Shown: piece by piece, positions 22,230-34,858 of the stretch
Numbering within the stretch: position 1 is the first letter of the stretch
Layout of the letters: each line of letters starts with the position of its first letter
Assembly: GCF_020382885.2 (NCBI RefSeq)
Contig: NC_058504.1
Coordinates: 18,673,019 to 18,737,018 of the forward strand
DNA from: Scatophagus argus
Lineage: Eukaryota > Chordata > Actinopteri > Scatophagidae
Length of the DNA stretch: 64,000 nucleotides
Direction: 5' to 3'
Notes under the pieces: model-generated
Seen by the model: the letters and a program-made list of their open reading frames with translations, nothing else
What the model was told of the DNA's origin: nothing
The model's database searches: none
Translations under genes and position numbers: made by a program

Positions 22230-23609
22230 TATAAGGCATCACAGCTGTACAGCACCTTACCTCACACATCCACGTCGTCTCTTGAGTCATACAGACAGAA
22301 GAATAGAAAAATATATTGATTGACAATGACTCAACATGGAGCTTTTTTTTTTTTTGTAACAAGCATACATTCTTCCAACTAATTTTCAGTGATGGTTTAA
22401 TAGTTTCCAGCCAGTTACGACAACAGATAGAATTCTTAGAAGGTTAAAATATATTGAACAAAGCGGCTGGAGCTGTGGTTTTCCTCTGCGCTTCATCCGT
22501 AATGTTGTGTTTTGAGTTAGAAATACCACAGTATCTGCTATTTGATGAACAGATCTGCAGCATTACACAGAGGCTTTTGCTCACAGCTTCCAGAGACGGA
22601 TGGGAAGCTTTTGGGCCACCACAGACAGCAGTTTAGACATTTCACAGAGGGGGATGCGCTGTGGAAGCACCAGCTCACAGGTGTGTCAACGTGACGCAGC
22701 ATCCTCTCTCATGCTATAGACAGAAGAGCCCTTTTTCAGATTATTAATCAATAAATGTTTTTTTGTTGTTGATGTTTCTTTGTTTCCAAGCAAAGGGGAA
22801 AACATCTTATGGTTCATTTCACTACGACAAGGTGTGTTTGTGTCGACATCCTGAGATGAGAGCATGCATCACTTGAACTTTCATGACACTCAACACGGTG
22901 GCTGCCCCCCCCAATCCATAAATGAAAAAAAGAGAAAACCCTAAACAGAAAAAAACGGCAAAATGAATATCAGTTACATTACATTAACATCACTACTAAC
23001 ATGAACTTAATGTGCAAACATTTGGCAAACTCATAACAGCAGGTACTTTATGTGCTAAGCTATGAATATAACAAAACAAATGAACTGTAGATAATCCTGC
23101 TGTAGCATACAAAAGCAGCTCAGGTTGATCTCCTTGTATACAAAGAACAACAACAACAACAAAAAAAAACAACTCTTCTGTGCTTATTCATATACAAATA
23201 AAAGAAAATGTGATAGTTGGAATGCAATATTAATTTCAACCCACTTGTTCCGAAGCCCGGATACTTTCAGACAGCAGCAGAGATTGTTGCTTGTAACAGT
23301 AACAACAATACTGATGAAAACAGTCATTCACTGTTCTCTGGTTTGTACGTGATATCAGCCTCAGGAGCAGGATGCAGTACGGAAAACACCAAATAAACAA
23401 GAGATACTCCACCACATCACGTTCTGATAGGCACACACTCCGAGAGGGTGGGGGTGGGGTGGGGGGCAGTTATTTGGGGTTGGTGCAGCATTGACCTGTT
23501 GGGTGAAATACATAGTAATGAGACATTTCATATCTTGAAGGGTGAATATTTTCTTTATGACTGTAAACTTACTTTTCTGGGGTTTCAGGTGTCCTAACTC
23601 TGACCTGGG
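22230..23609 (-). other. Probable zdhhc2 3' UTR, no coding sequence seen
   Basis: Non-coding sequence between the zdhhc2 stop codon and its candidate poly(A) signal. It contains A-rich runs and a GGGGTGGGGTGGGGGG tract near 23451-23466. No other gene is visible. Confidence 0.5.
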
Positions 23610-26243
23610 TCATGCCTCATTTTCTATGGTCATCCCTTGGTTGCTGGCACCTGGAACACGTGCACAGGGGGAATAAAATCCATAAATCAAGTAGTTTAAA
23701 AGCTGTTTCAAATTGGGATAATTAAAGAAACCCGTGATAAGGAGTGTAACATTATCTGACCCTTGTCTTTGTCTGCTGCACTGTCACTCTCTGTCCAGGA
23801 GGGGGTGCTGGTGAGCAGCCGACTCTGAGACTCCCTCAGAGGCTTGGAGGGGAACTGTCGACCCTCTGCTGCACTGGAAGCACAAAAACACATGAGCGGG
23901 GATAAAGCCAGGAGCCATGAGTCCGCTAAGGACATTTCTGGGCCCACATGCTTCATTAAATGAAACAATCCTGTAATCCTGTGATCAGAATGAATTTCCT
24001 GCATCATTAAACCTGCAGGGCTAATAAGCCGCTGGAGGCTGATCATCCCGCATTTCTGCAGACTCTTTTGTTTCTCTCATTTGCTGTGTACACTGAAGTA
24101 TACTTGACAGTTAATATGAAAACTCAACAATCTCATGTTTCTGTGATGTGCTGTGCTGGGCCATGCTTTACTTTTATATGGAGGTCTTCTTCTTCTGCTT
24201 CTTCTTTTTTTACTCACCCCTTGTTGACAGAACTGGAGTCAGTGGGCAAAGAGGGCTGCTCGGGGTCCAGATTCACCAGACAGGTTGGGAACGAGCAACC
24301 GTCCCCTAAACTGGAAAACCAGCAGAAAACAGCTGGATGTTTAAATAAAGTAGTAGTTGGTTATTTTGTGTCGTGTATTCTATTTTATATATGTGCAAAT
24401 GATGGCCAATAAAGCCTGGATTCTGTTAAAGCAGGTCTATATAATAAATTCATAAAATCAGGGGACTGATGAATTACATTCCCACTGAGGCTACAGTAAG
24501 CCTCAACTGCTTAAATTTATCTCTCCACTACAACATAGCACACTGACCGGTCCTGTCAATCCAACACACCGTTACAACCCAAATCTTTGCTTCTGAGTGT
24601 TGAGTTTGATCCTACTCATGTCATCAGGGTGCGACAACTTGCCAGGGAATGTTGTAGAGCATTTCTTAGCACATAGACTTGCTTTATTGGTCTTATGATG
24701 TTCTTTCCGTTTGACATTTTAAGAAGCATTTGACAGGTGATTTTCTTTTGAATTGCCTTCATCAAAAGGGCCTTACCACCTTAACACCTTACCTGGAGAA
24801 AACGGGAATAGGCCAGTATTTCACTTCGTCGCCAAAGACCTGGCGGAAGTTCTTGCTGAAGCCCAGACTGAAACCGTTCTTGTCTGTGCCGTGGCGAAAC
24901 ACCGGAGAGCGCACAGCCTCTGACAGAACGCACATTGAGACAAAGAGTCAGTCTGACAGGAAGATGAATAAATACAACACTCCCTCCCAGTCTTCACACA
25001 GTCTGTTATTCTGTTAACAGGAGCTCATTCAGACAACAGATCAACACATGAAGGATTCCTGCTGAATGGCTGCATGAACAGAACATTTCTGAATGAAAGT
25101 GTCTTTGTAGTAGAAGAAAAGCAGACCTCAGACTGCTCCACCATGTGTGACTTCTCTTCCTAGCAGTGTCTGTTACTAAGCTGCTTACTGCTCTGAGCCT
25201 TGTGTCTTTGCATTACACTGTAACATACTCCTTTGGATAATCCACCCTCCTCAACACAAAGTGTGCCACTGTGCACGCATAATGAGAAGCCGCTCTGTCT
25301 TATAAAGGCCCAGAGAGGCTCGTCAAATCAGTGCACTGATGAGGACGGTGACTGACGATGGGAGAAATGCAATAACACATCCTTCATCGTTAGTGCAAAG
25401 ACGACACTGTGTAAACCTTAAGCAGACTGAGAGCAGACACTCACAGTGCTGCCACTATAATTACTGCATCCACAAACAGAGGAAATACACACATGCATGC
25501 AGGCATGAAGAACACCACCTACCCAGAGTGGATCTGTTCTTGCAGACAAGCCAGCAGTGATAGGTGAAGAGCGAAGCCAGGCTTACTGAAAACATGGAGG
25601 CTGAGAAGAAGAGGAACAGGATGTGGAACTTCGCCTGAGTGTCCGGGAGTCCGTTCTGAGGTCAACAAAACAACAAGCAATCAACAGAACTGCATGAAAA
25701 CAAAGAAGAAACAACAACACTATGAGACTCTGAGTGGGATCTAAGAGATTTCTACTCAGTAGTCTGAGGGAGCTGACTAAACTGTTACTATTGCGCTGCC
25801 ACTAACGAGCTGGTTGTTTCATACCAGGTATTCTTTCAGGCGGAAATGTGCTCTACCTCCAGCCTTGTGAAAAAGATCAAATACCACATATTTAATACAA
25901 ATGCATGTTTTCATTGATATTTTGTACCAGCCCCACAGTTTCAAAAGAAAAACATACATAATGTAATCAGTGGTTCATGTTGTGTTAGACAAGCAACACT
26001 TACAGTCCAAAACTTAATGAAGTACTGAAGATCTGTAGCAGTTATAAAAAGGCAGTAGAGTAGCGAATATGCCAAGAACAGCATGAAAAACTTGTAGTTT
26101 GAGAATCCCACACAGTTGTTCACCCTGCAACAAGAATAACAGGGTGCAGGTCATTGTGGACACTCAGGTATCCTCCTCTAAATGCAGAGATGTGGGACTT
26201 CTTATTTAAAATGATATAAAAGCAGTTGAGCAGGGGAGCATTG

Positions 26244-26328
<85 letters not shown>

Positions 26329-29300
26329 TTGAGGATTGGTTAATGAGTGAGTTGCTACATTAAAATGTGACTATATGACTACATGAAATGTGGTTAGCCA
26401 TCCATTCATCCATGGGGGGGTGACTACGGGCGAGAGGCAGGGTTCACCCTGGACTGATCACCAGTCAGTCGCAGGGCTGACATACAAAAACAGACAACCA
26501 CACACTCTCACACTCACACCTAGGGTCAATGTAGAGTAGCCAATTAACTTAATGTACATGTATCTGGCAGGAAGCCGGAGTACTCGGAGAAAACCCAGGC
26601 AGGCACAGGGAGAACATGCAGACTCCACACAGAAGGGCCCAGACCGGGACTCTAACTTGGAACCCTCTTTCTGTGAGGTGCTAAACACTGCACCACCGTG
26701 CTGTCCGAAATGTGGTTAGCACTAAAGTTACTAATTTTATATAATAAAGCGTGCAGTAAATTTTCTGTAGAATTCAATTTTTCCTTCCTGTTTAACTGAA
26801 AACAGGAAAAAGCAACACAACTGGTGAGCAGGACTTGGACTTGTTTTGGACCTGGTATTGTGCATTAAGTTTTGTCTAAGATGGCTGAGGACATGTCCAC
26901 ACCAGACATGTTTGGAGAGGATTACATTACAGAAAGCAGAAGAATTACTGCATTATGATCCTGTGATCTTTATGGGTTTCTTTCCAGTCTGAACATCAGA
27001 CATGGAACAAAATTAAAAACAGAACATACAAACCAGTCATGTTTAGTGCAAATCACACCAATCTGAAACAGATTCGTTTTGTCTCCCTCTGCTGTAATTT
27101 CAGTGAGGCTACAGTGTGAAATGCTGTCCAGTAAACAAGCTCTTTGTGCTTCCATGTGATGTTTACAGGCCTGTTAACTTGAATGTAACTGGGCGGTGTG
27201 GCGCTACAGAAAAGCAACATCATTAAACCATGAAAGCCGAGCACTGAGAAGCAAAGAAAAGGAAATTTTCCTCCATGTGAGTGTCACTACATACCACGGG
27301 CAGTGGTGATCCATCTTCAGGATGCATCTGTAACAGAGCGGGGTCACGCGTCAGTGTACTTGAATCTTACTCTGCCTGCCAGAGTGCATTATATATAGTG
27401 TGGTCTCTTCTCTATGGGAGCATGAACAGAGAGCCATACTTATCACAGACTGAACAATGGTGACATCGATCAGGCTTCAGCAGCTGGCAGCGGTCACAGA
27501 AACGGATTGCTGAGGAGAGACAGGCAGATCAATCATGCAGCCGTCAGCAGCCTCTCCTATCACTTGACCACAGACTAACAAGGTGACAGGGGTAAAAAGA
27601 GCTCTGAGAGTCGCATGTCAGATGAGACGGCTCATGTCTACTGTACTGTATTGTACTGTACTGTACTGTACCTCCAGAATTGGTGCGGGTGTAGATGGGC
27701 AGATCCTTGGCTATCCTCCTCAGGATCTCCTGCTGAGACTCTCCCCGATCTTCACGCTCCAGCAGCTCTTTGTCAGAGTAGGACAGGTGAAACTATGGCG
27801 GGCAGAACACAGAGTGAAAGACAAACACTGCCTGTGATTTAGCAACAGCTCCATCTGTGAGCGCTCATACTTAATTTTAACAAATCCTACTCGTACAGAT
27901 TGAAATCATTTGTCAGATAAGTTACCGGTTGTGTGAGTGTCATACAGTGATGTCTGCTGCTGTGAAGCTGCAGCTCAGTGGGCAGTGAAGGGTGTATCTG
28001 TAGCTTCCATTTGTTTTTTCCTTTCTTTCTGCCCCAGAAGGCAAATGGGAGCAAAGCAACACTGAGCTGCGATATTACTTTGAGCCACTCAGGCAGTTTA
28101 TGATTGAACGGTGGAAACAAATAACTCAGATGATAACAAAAAGCACAGCACACATGAAATTTGACTTTTATTACAATCTCAGAACCTCAGGTGATCCCGT
28201 GATTTCATCTCATAAAAGAAAGCCTTCATATTGCTGATTGCCAATGATTGCTGCCTGCATGCTTGCTTCACTTCAGTTCAAATTGAAGTGCAAAGGTAGC
28301 TTTTCTCTGAGATGGATGCATGTGCGTGCGTTCAGCCTGCAGAGCAGAATGCTGTGGTCAGGACCAGAGCCATTACAGTGCAGCTCCAGGCACTTCCACT
28401 GGAAAGTATTATTAGTCTAAATGCAGCATTCAATCACAGAGGGAGGCTGTAACCTACATTTGCACTTTCCAACAAGCCTCATCATCCGAGCCGACAATAA
28501 CGCTGCGTCACAGTCAGACACACTCACCTCCTTCAGGGGGTGCATGGGCTTGGTGAAGATGGTTTGCCAGTACGCCCACACAAACATGATGAAAATGACA
28601 TGGTACACCAGCAAGTACACAACTGAAAACAGAAAAACGTCAGCAAGTCATCACCGTTTACTGTTTACTGTTTACTCACAGTGCAGTGAACATTCATAAT
28701 ATTGGTGTCATATGTAGTTTCTTTTGTTTTCCCAGCAATCCCCAGTAAGTATAATTATTATTATTCACTGTAGTTAAACACACTGGGTCAAAATGTTGGG
28801 CTCAAGAGGATTTCACTGGTTTTGCTGATATTTGGTCAAATCTTATGTGATGGTGACGCTACATGAAGAGTCAGAGGACCACCAAAATGATTACGATTCA
28901 TCCTGAAGGGAACATGAATGCGTGTGTACCAAAAATTCACAGGATGTTCATTAATTTCACTTCAAATCACAAAGTGAAACTCAATGTGTCAGGGGATCAC
29001 CATCAGTATCAGTAGGATTCATCCTCTGGGGGGCATGAATGTTTTAGATAATTTCATGTTAATTCATCCAATAGTTGTCAAGTTATTTCAGTTTGGACCA
29101 ACAACTGACTGACTGACTGACAGACAGACTTCACCATCTATAGGACTTGTCTAAAAATGAATCATAATTATGCTTTCTATTTCTGTGCATCTCCAGACTA
29201 TATAACAAGCAGTGTTCAAAGCCGCTACAGGGTCGGTTGTTGTGTGTTCATGTGGGCTGCCTGCAGTCTGAAGGCTGCTGAGCACAACTCAACATCAAAT

Positions 29301-30219
29301 AGAGACAGAACAGCTGAAGATACTTATGATGTCAAACAGCGACACTTACCCTTTTCTCCTGTGTCTTCGATGGACTCTGAAAAGTAAAAAGAGAAATGAC
29401 AGTCAGGTGTGTGTTGATTAGCAGAAGGTGAGATGCACTGAAGAAAGAAAGAAAGAAAGTGACATATTTTGTCATTGGAGGGAACTCACTCCAACGAAAT
29501 TTGTGCTCTGCATTTAACCCACCCAAGTGACGTGCACACACACACAGCAAACCCGGGGCAGTGGGCGACCGCGTGCAGTGCCCGGGGAGCAGTGGGGGTT
29601 AGGTACCTTGCTCAAGGGTACCTCAGCCATGGACACCGGTATGGGGAATCGAACCAGCGATCCACCGGTTACGGGTCCGACACCCTAACCGTTGATCCAC
29701 GACTGCCCCCTTAAGATACTGTGGAGTATCTTAGGATTTGTAGGTCAACACTTCATGCGGGGACCTCCTCCACATGCACTGAAACTGAAAAATGCTGACT
29801 CTGTAAAGCCTTAATTCCGGTATCCAGTACCATACCAGTCACAAAATCAATACACAGCACAGGGTCAGTCAAATAGATAAGCACTGTGCATTGACAAAAG
29901 ACACTGAAAACAATGAGAAAATCCTGCACCATTTGTCTGTGTGTGAATGCTGACAGCCACAACTCCCAGCAGTGGACCTGACAAAGGTGCTGATCGAAGG
30001 CCGACATCAGCAACCGCACACTTGATGAGCAGCCCCAAACCTTCACACTCACACTAAAAAAACTCACTAAAAGTGTAGACTCAGACATAACAATAAGTGG
30101 ACAACCTGTTGGACTGTTTGCTGACACTGTTTTGTGTTTGTCCCATTTTCTATGCAATGATTAGCTGGGAATACAGAGTCATCCATCTTTAGAAATTAGC
30201 CTGTACAGCTCCCACACAG

Positions 30220-30250
<31 letters not shown>

Positions 30251-33200
30251 GACACACACAGAGTCTTGCTTCCATCACTTTTGGGGACATTGCATAGACT
30301 TACATTCATTTCCTGGAGGCTTAACCACCACCTAACCATAACAATAAACATTACTTGTCTAATCCTAACCCTGACCTCAACCAAACCCTAACATCAAACT
30401 AACCTTAAAGCAAGTCTCCACCCTAATATTTAGTGATTTACATTTTGAGGACTTGCATTTTGTCCCCATAAGTAAGGCAGGTCCTCACAATGTGACTGTA
30501 AACAGATTTTTATCCCCACAACTGCAGGAATAAGCACACACACACACATACGCACACACATGCACATATGCGCACAGACAGCAGGAGCTGCGGAAAGGTA
30601 AGCCAAGGAGCTGAATCAAGGCATGCAGCCAAAAATCGTGCACATGCCGCCTTGCCAGCATGAAAGCTCCAGAGTCTGACAGTGTGTGAGTGTATTTGAT
30701 TAAGGGCATTAATGTGTATATGAAAGCATTATGGTCTCTCCCATAGCCTCTGTCACGTTTCCTCTTTGCATTCTTGCTACAACCAGGTGCATTCCAGCAG
30801 TACATAAGACCACCTGAGTTCACATTTTAAACAGTCTCAGGAAAAGGAGCAGCTGTTCAAAAGCTTTGCTATGTTCAGAGCTTTAAGAGAAAGTGGGTCA
30901 ACCACAGATTGCTTGGGGTGAATTATGTAAGGCAGACAATGGGATTAACTGAGATGCCGAATGAGAGGTATCAGCTGATGATACATTCACACAACTGTCT
31001 GAGTGTGTGTCTGCAGAGCACATGCTGGCCCTGAGCAACCACTGCCCAGCTGCTGTTTTTCTCTGCCCGTGTGACTCGAGTGCATCACAATTTTGCTCTT
31101 GTTCTCTGGGATGCAAAACACGATGGCTTCAAAAAGGCCGATCAAATAGTGATTGTGCTTTTCTGTCACTGTGCTCCAATGAAGGACGTCTCAGTATCTC
31201 ATGGAGCAGGCAACAGAGACATGGCGTCCTGTAACTCTAGAAGAAGTTCACTCTGGGACACCGAAAAGCCTCTCTTCTAAACAGAAGCGGGTTTAGGGAC
31301 TTCTGAATTGGGATGGGCAGTCTTACAGAGGTGGCCCAAGTTTGCCAGAATAAACTGAACATTATTAATAGTGACGTAGTTTATTCAGTATAATGAAGCA
31401 ATACAAAATAACTAAAATAAATTTTGACCTTCACTATGACAAACCACATGCTGGCAGTTATTTATAAAACCTTACTTTGACAAGGGAATGATTTTGACTA
31501 CAGTTGTATTCCTGCTGGTTATGTAAAGGCAATGAAGTTAGGAATACGTATGCATTCAAGCCTGTGGTGAATCTCACATGAGCTTTATGAACGACGTGTG
31601 CAGATTTATACAGGTGTCATAAGAGAGAAATGGTATTCTGCTCAAGCCTGCTTAAACCAGTTTTTCTATGTTCAGCAGCATTTATGAATCAAACACAAGC
31701 ACACCACAGCACACACAAGTTAAGTATAAATTTGAGAACAGTTTTTTTTACATTTCTTAATTGAGGCTCGACTGACAGGTTTGAACTAAATAGCAAAAAT
31801 GCACCTGAGCTCTGCTACCATGCAACATGACACGTGGACATTTGGTATGTTTTCATGATTGTCTTTGTGGTTGTTTTGCATCTCTCTGTGGAGTTTCATC
31901 TTTTCGTGGTCATTTGTCACCTCTTTTGGAGTTGTTTGTCATGTTTGTGATTTTTCTGTTTGTGTCTCTTTGTTGACATTTGACATCAAGAAATGTTAAC
32001 AGTCACTTCATATTGAGGTTCTGGTCCAGGATCCCTGGACCAGCACCCAGTATGTCCTGTCCGGTCATCCAAGATGCTAAGAAGCCAACCACTTCTCAGC
32101 TTCTGACTCCGGTGGCAGAGCACCAAGGAGGGCAATCAGATTTCAGGAGGTTGGCTTGCCACCCATGGCGACCCCTCTAGCCTCACTTGCACTGATGAAT
32201 CCACTGGCATGGCACTATGGCTATGGCTAAATTTGGAGAGGATCAGACAAAAAACAGCAAGAATATCAAATCCTGCCTTCCTGTGTTTTCTGCTGTTTGG
32301 TCTCATTAAACTGTCTCCATTTCATCCCCCTTTCTGACACAGAAGATCTACTTTCCCAGTGGTCTGACAAGCTGCCAAATGGCGCACATGAGTAGGCTGC
32401 TAAGACTCCTGTGAGACATCTAGAAACCATTACTCACTATCCAGGTCAACTCTGTGTTCACCGTTCACCAAGGAGGCTCACTGTCTGTAACCGCACCATC
32501 AGGATGGAGGCAGGTTTGACTGAAAAGCCATCACAGCCAGACTTCGAGCCAATATTTAATGCTGTTGGTGTTATGCTGGAGAATGTAAATTCAGATGATG
32601 AAGCTCGGCAAGCACATGAGCCTGAAGCTATTACACTAAGTCTTTAAGATAGTGCTGATAGAGTGACACTGGAGGGGTCAGATAATGAATCTGACAGGAT
32701 GGCCTAATCCTACTCTGTACATCCTGTCCTAAAATGTCATAAAAGCTTCACAACAAAAGCAGGTCGTCACACACTTCCAGTTCTGTTAACGTTATGTGTT
32801 GAAAATATTCCTTCCTTGCTCGGAAACATCAGTACTGAACTTGTGTTTTTCAGGCAAAAAGACATGACTGCCTTTCCTGTGTAACAATATGCTGACAATT
32901 CCTGGTTGAACTGTTGTTGTCATGTGACTGACGCTGTCCACACACACTGCATAAACAACGAGACATTCTTCTGCATCACCCCCCCCCCCCCAAAAAAAAC
33001 ACACACACACACAAACTGCTGAAACAGAAATGTCTCCTCACCTCAGCACCTAATACACACCCCCCCACCCCGAAAAACAAACAGACAGAAGCGTTTCCCC
33101 CTCTCACAAACACCGACACACTCTCACACCCCCTCTTCTTCATACTACCCATAGAGAGTTTCTTACCTATGCAAAGCTGCAAAACGTAGGCGTAGTACGA

Positions 33201-33290
33201 CCAAGCCACTATGAGGGCAATGAAGAGGACCGGGATCCAGTACAAAACTCTCTGACAGCCCTTCTTGATACGCGAGCCCGACGGTGCCAT
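23610..33290 (-). CDS. zdhhc2: Palmitoyltransferase ZDHHC2, 12 coding exons
   Basis: DHHC-type S-acyltransferase that attaches palmitate to cysteines of membrane and synaptic proteins. Minus-strand exons in order: 33167-33290, 29350-29376, 28528-28622, 27672-27792, 27440-27509, 27295-27327, 26004-26124, 25523-25655, 24793-24919, 24218-24310, 23761-23873, 23610-23650. All phases close and give 365 residues (the human protein is about 367). Four membrane segments lie at about residues 15-41, 51-73, 171-191 and 205-230. The Cys-rich domain runs from [15 protein letters not shown] to [14 protein letters not shown], with catalytic DHHC Cys near residue 155. The tail [11 protein letters not shown] and final MTIENEA fit ZDHHC2 rather than its paralogue ZDHHC15. 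Exons 2 and 6 are only 27 and 33 bases. Intron 1 is large and repeat-rich. The intron 4 donor lies in a pentanucleotide repeat. Confidence 0.97.
26245..26329. repeat. (AAT)n microsatellite in zdhhc2 intron 6
   Basis: About 85 bases of an almost perfect ATA/AAT trinucleotide repeat, next to the dispersed repeat that follows. Confidence 0.97.
26397..26705 (-). repeat. tRNA-headed dispersed repeat in zdhhc2 intron 6
   Basis: The minus-strand copy starts with CACGGTGGTGCAGTG followed by a decayed B-box-like segment, which is the look of a tRNA-derived head. A conserved body follows, with GTTCTCCCTGTGCC, GGTTTTCTCCGAGTACTCC and GGAAGCC-type motifs on one strand or the other. This order matches a repeat I know as very common in teleosts. 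The copy is diverged and has lost canonical promoter bases, so it is probably inactive. Confidence 0.7.
27639..27671 (-). repeat. GTACA pentanucleotide repeat at zdhhc2 intron 4 donor
   Basis: Six TACTG/TATTG units plus three bases on the plus strand; on the gene strand the intron begins GTACAGTACAGTACAGTACA. The first unit is the 5' splice site itself (GT at 27671-27670). Confidence 0.93.
28840..29150 (+). repeat. Dispersed teleost repeat (GGATCACCA...TTCATCCT family), copy 1
   Basis: Contains GGACCACCAAAATGATTACG, ATTCATCCTGAAGGGAACATG, then a second internal unit with GGGGATCACCATCAG and ATTCATCCTCTGGGG, and ends in ACTG/ACAG tandem repeats. A related copy in the same orientation is at about 63605-63930. 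The family is common in fish genomes by general knowledge. It lies in zdhhc2 intron 2. Confidence 0.65.
29456..29710 (-). mobile_element. tRNA-derived SINE, full-length copy, in zdhhc2 intron 1
   Basis: On the minus strand the element starts near 29710. It has an A-box-like TGGATCAACGG (29689-29699) and a perfect polymerase III B box GGTTCGATTCC (29645-29655), then a body with TACCTTGAGCAAGG-type motifs, and ends in a CTTT simple-repeat tail (29440-29459). This is the standard SINE layout. It is about 96 percent identical to the copy at 34859-35068, apart from one 5-base gap, by eye. I found no clear target duplication. Confidence 0.85.
30219..30246. repeat. (CA)n microsatellite in zdhhc2 intron 1
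   Basis: CA dinucleotide tract of about 28 bases at the edge of a dispersed repeat. Confidence 0.9.
30268..30530. repeat. Dispersed repeat with TTGGGGACATTGCAT start
   Basis: Starts with TTTTGGGGACATTGCATAG, continues through a CCTAACC-rich section and ends with TCCTCACAATGTGACTGTAA and ATCCCCACAACTGC. I recognise this order from repeats frequent in fish introns. No coding capacity. Boundaries are approximate. Confidence 0.55.
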
Positions 33291-33348
33291 AGTCTAGGAG
33301 CGGATCATTTCTCGTGCGCAACCCTGTGTTACTCTCCCTCCTTCTCCC

Positions 33349-33374
33349 TGTGTGTGTGTGTGTGTGTGTGTGTG
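33349..33374. repeat. (TG)13 tract just upstream of zdhhc2 start
   Basis: Pure TG repeat 58 bases upstream of the zdhhc2 start codon on the gene strand, probably in the 5' UTR. Confidence 0.9.
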
Positions 33375-33458
33375 CCCGTGTTTTCCTAGTCACTGCATCG
33401 TTGCTCCGGCTCTAATCAGCCTAATCGGCAGCACATCCTACCAGCCTCCAGCCCACTG

Positions 33459-33504
33459 ATGCTGCTGCCGCCGCCGCTGCCGCCGCCTCTGCTGCTGCTG
33501 CACC
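33459..33504 (-). repeat. CAG/CGG triplet-rich tract in zdhhc2 5' region
   Basis: Mixed GCTGCC/GCC/CTG triplets on the plus strand, read as CAG and CGG triplets in the zdhhc2 direction, about 170-215 bases before its start codon. Most likely 5' UTR or core promoter. Long frames here on both strands are low complexity, not genes. Confidence 0.85.
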
Positions 33505-34858
33505 GCTCCCCTCTGATCGTCCTGCTCAGCCACTATACAGACTACATAAAATATCAGACAGCTCAAACACATGCACACACATACACACACACACGCACGC
33601 ACGCACGCAGGACAGTCAGGCAGGACCGCCCCTGCTGCCTCCCCACAGGTTGCCATGACGTCCGCGGGATGCTGCAAGCCTGGCATATTTTTTTTTCGCC
33701 AAGAACAGATGGGTTCAATAAGTTCAGACTCGAGAATGTTGAAACGATGGGCACACACACGCATACACACACACACAGGAATATACTGTCGGTCACCCCT
33801 CATGTCCACCTCTCCTGCAGGTTTAACTTGCACATAAAGAATAGAAAAAATACACATCACACTATCTGTTGATGGTTACAAGGTGGGAATTGGTTCTTCA
33901 AACATTTCTTAACATGCTATTTTAGACAATATCTGACTATCAGTCGCCGGTTTACCACACTGTGATATGGTTTTCTGGCTGCCAGGACGTTGTGTTTTTC
34001 CTTCACCCGACAGTGTAGGTGGAGGTCTGCAAAATCCACCTGCTTTTGCTGCTTCACGCCCAGCTGCACCTGCGGAATATTTTGCAATCCTGCAGAAACT
34101 GGCAAGCTGCACTCTCCTCACCAACTGCTCTTAATCCACAGGTTTCACATTTTACCTTCTGACTGAAAATATAAATAAATGCTGGCTGAATGTGAGAATG
34201 ATTTAAGATGTTACCTGTTACCAATTTTGTGGGTGGGTGACATGCTGCAGCAAGAACATACAAATCTATATATCACAACAATAAAGCAGCTCAGCCTTAC
34301 ATTTAGGACAGATGACTCAGTCACATGTAAAAACTCTACCAGCAAAAGGTGTCAAACCAGTCAGATGTACATGATTCCACCTGACCCCAAATCACTTGCT
34401 TTGATTCAAAAAAGACTTCACTGAATGCATAGTTTCAATTTGCATCTAAACATAGGAGGTGTTAAGCTGTAATAAAAATTTGGAAACATTTTAAAAATGT
34501 TTCATCTGACCTGAGCTCCCCTGAGAGGCACCTCACTGATTTTACATGAGTATTGATTCAATTGTCACAAGGGACTCTACAGAGCTCGTGAACACATTTG
34601 TGTGATGCTTCCTGTGCGGCTCAGGGGAGACATGTAACCCTGATGATGTGATCATCTTGGGCTTGAGTTTTAAGGATGTGGGCATTTATCAGGCAGGCAG
34701 GATCCAATGACAGATGCCAGTAAGTTGCTTTGTCGGAATTGTAGTTTTACCACCTTGTGGGTGCGTGCCTTCACACTCCAGTCAAGTTGTCCAGACTAAA
34801 ACATACACAGTGACTGATAGAGGGCTTCATCACATGATGAAAGTGAAAGATGATGATG

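Larger units (their letters stand above)
29377..33166 (-). other. zdhhc2 intron 1, repeat-rich
   Basis: About 3.8 kb between coding exons 1 and 2. It holds the full-length SINE, the CA tract, the CCTAACC-type repeat and several C-rich runs near 32979-33070. The open frames inside it, for example 32411-32647, have no recognisable similarity and I do not call them genes. Confidence 0.8.

Noticed and set aside
26245-26329. CRISPR-like regular repeat
   Set aside because: It is a plain trinucleotide microsatellite without spacers; the window is eukaryotic.
29640-29710. Possible tRNA gene from the perfect B box
   Set aside because: No tRNA cloverleaf or anticodon arm can be built, and the sequence continues into a SINE body shared with 34859-35068.
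32411-32710. Acidic frame [19 protein letters not shown] in zdhhc2 intron 1
   Set aside because: Suggestive of a transposon protein end, but too short and without recognisable motifs.
33438-33872. Long frames on both strands near zdhhc2 exon 1
   Set aside because: They are produced by CCG/CTG triplets and CA dinucleotides (His/Thr and Val/Cys runs), with no protein similarity.
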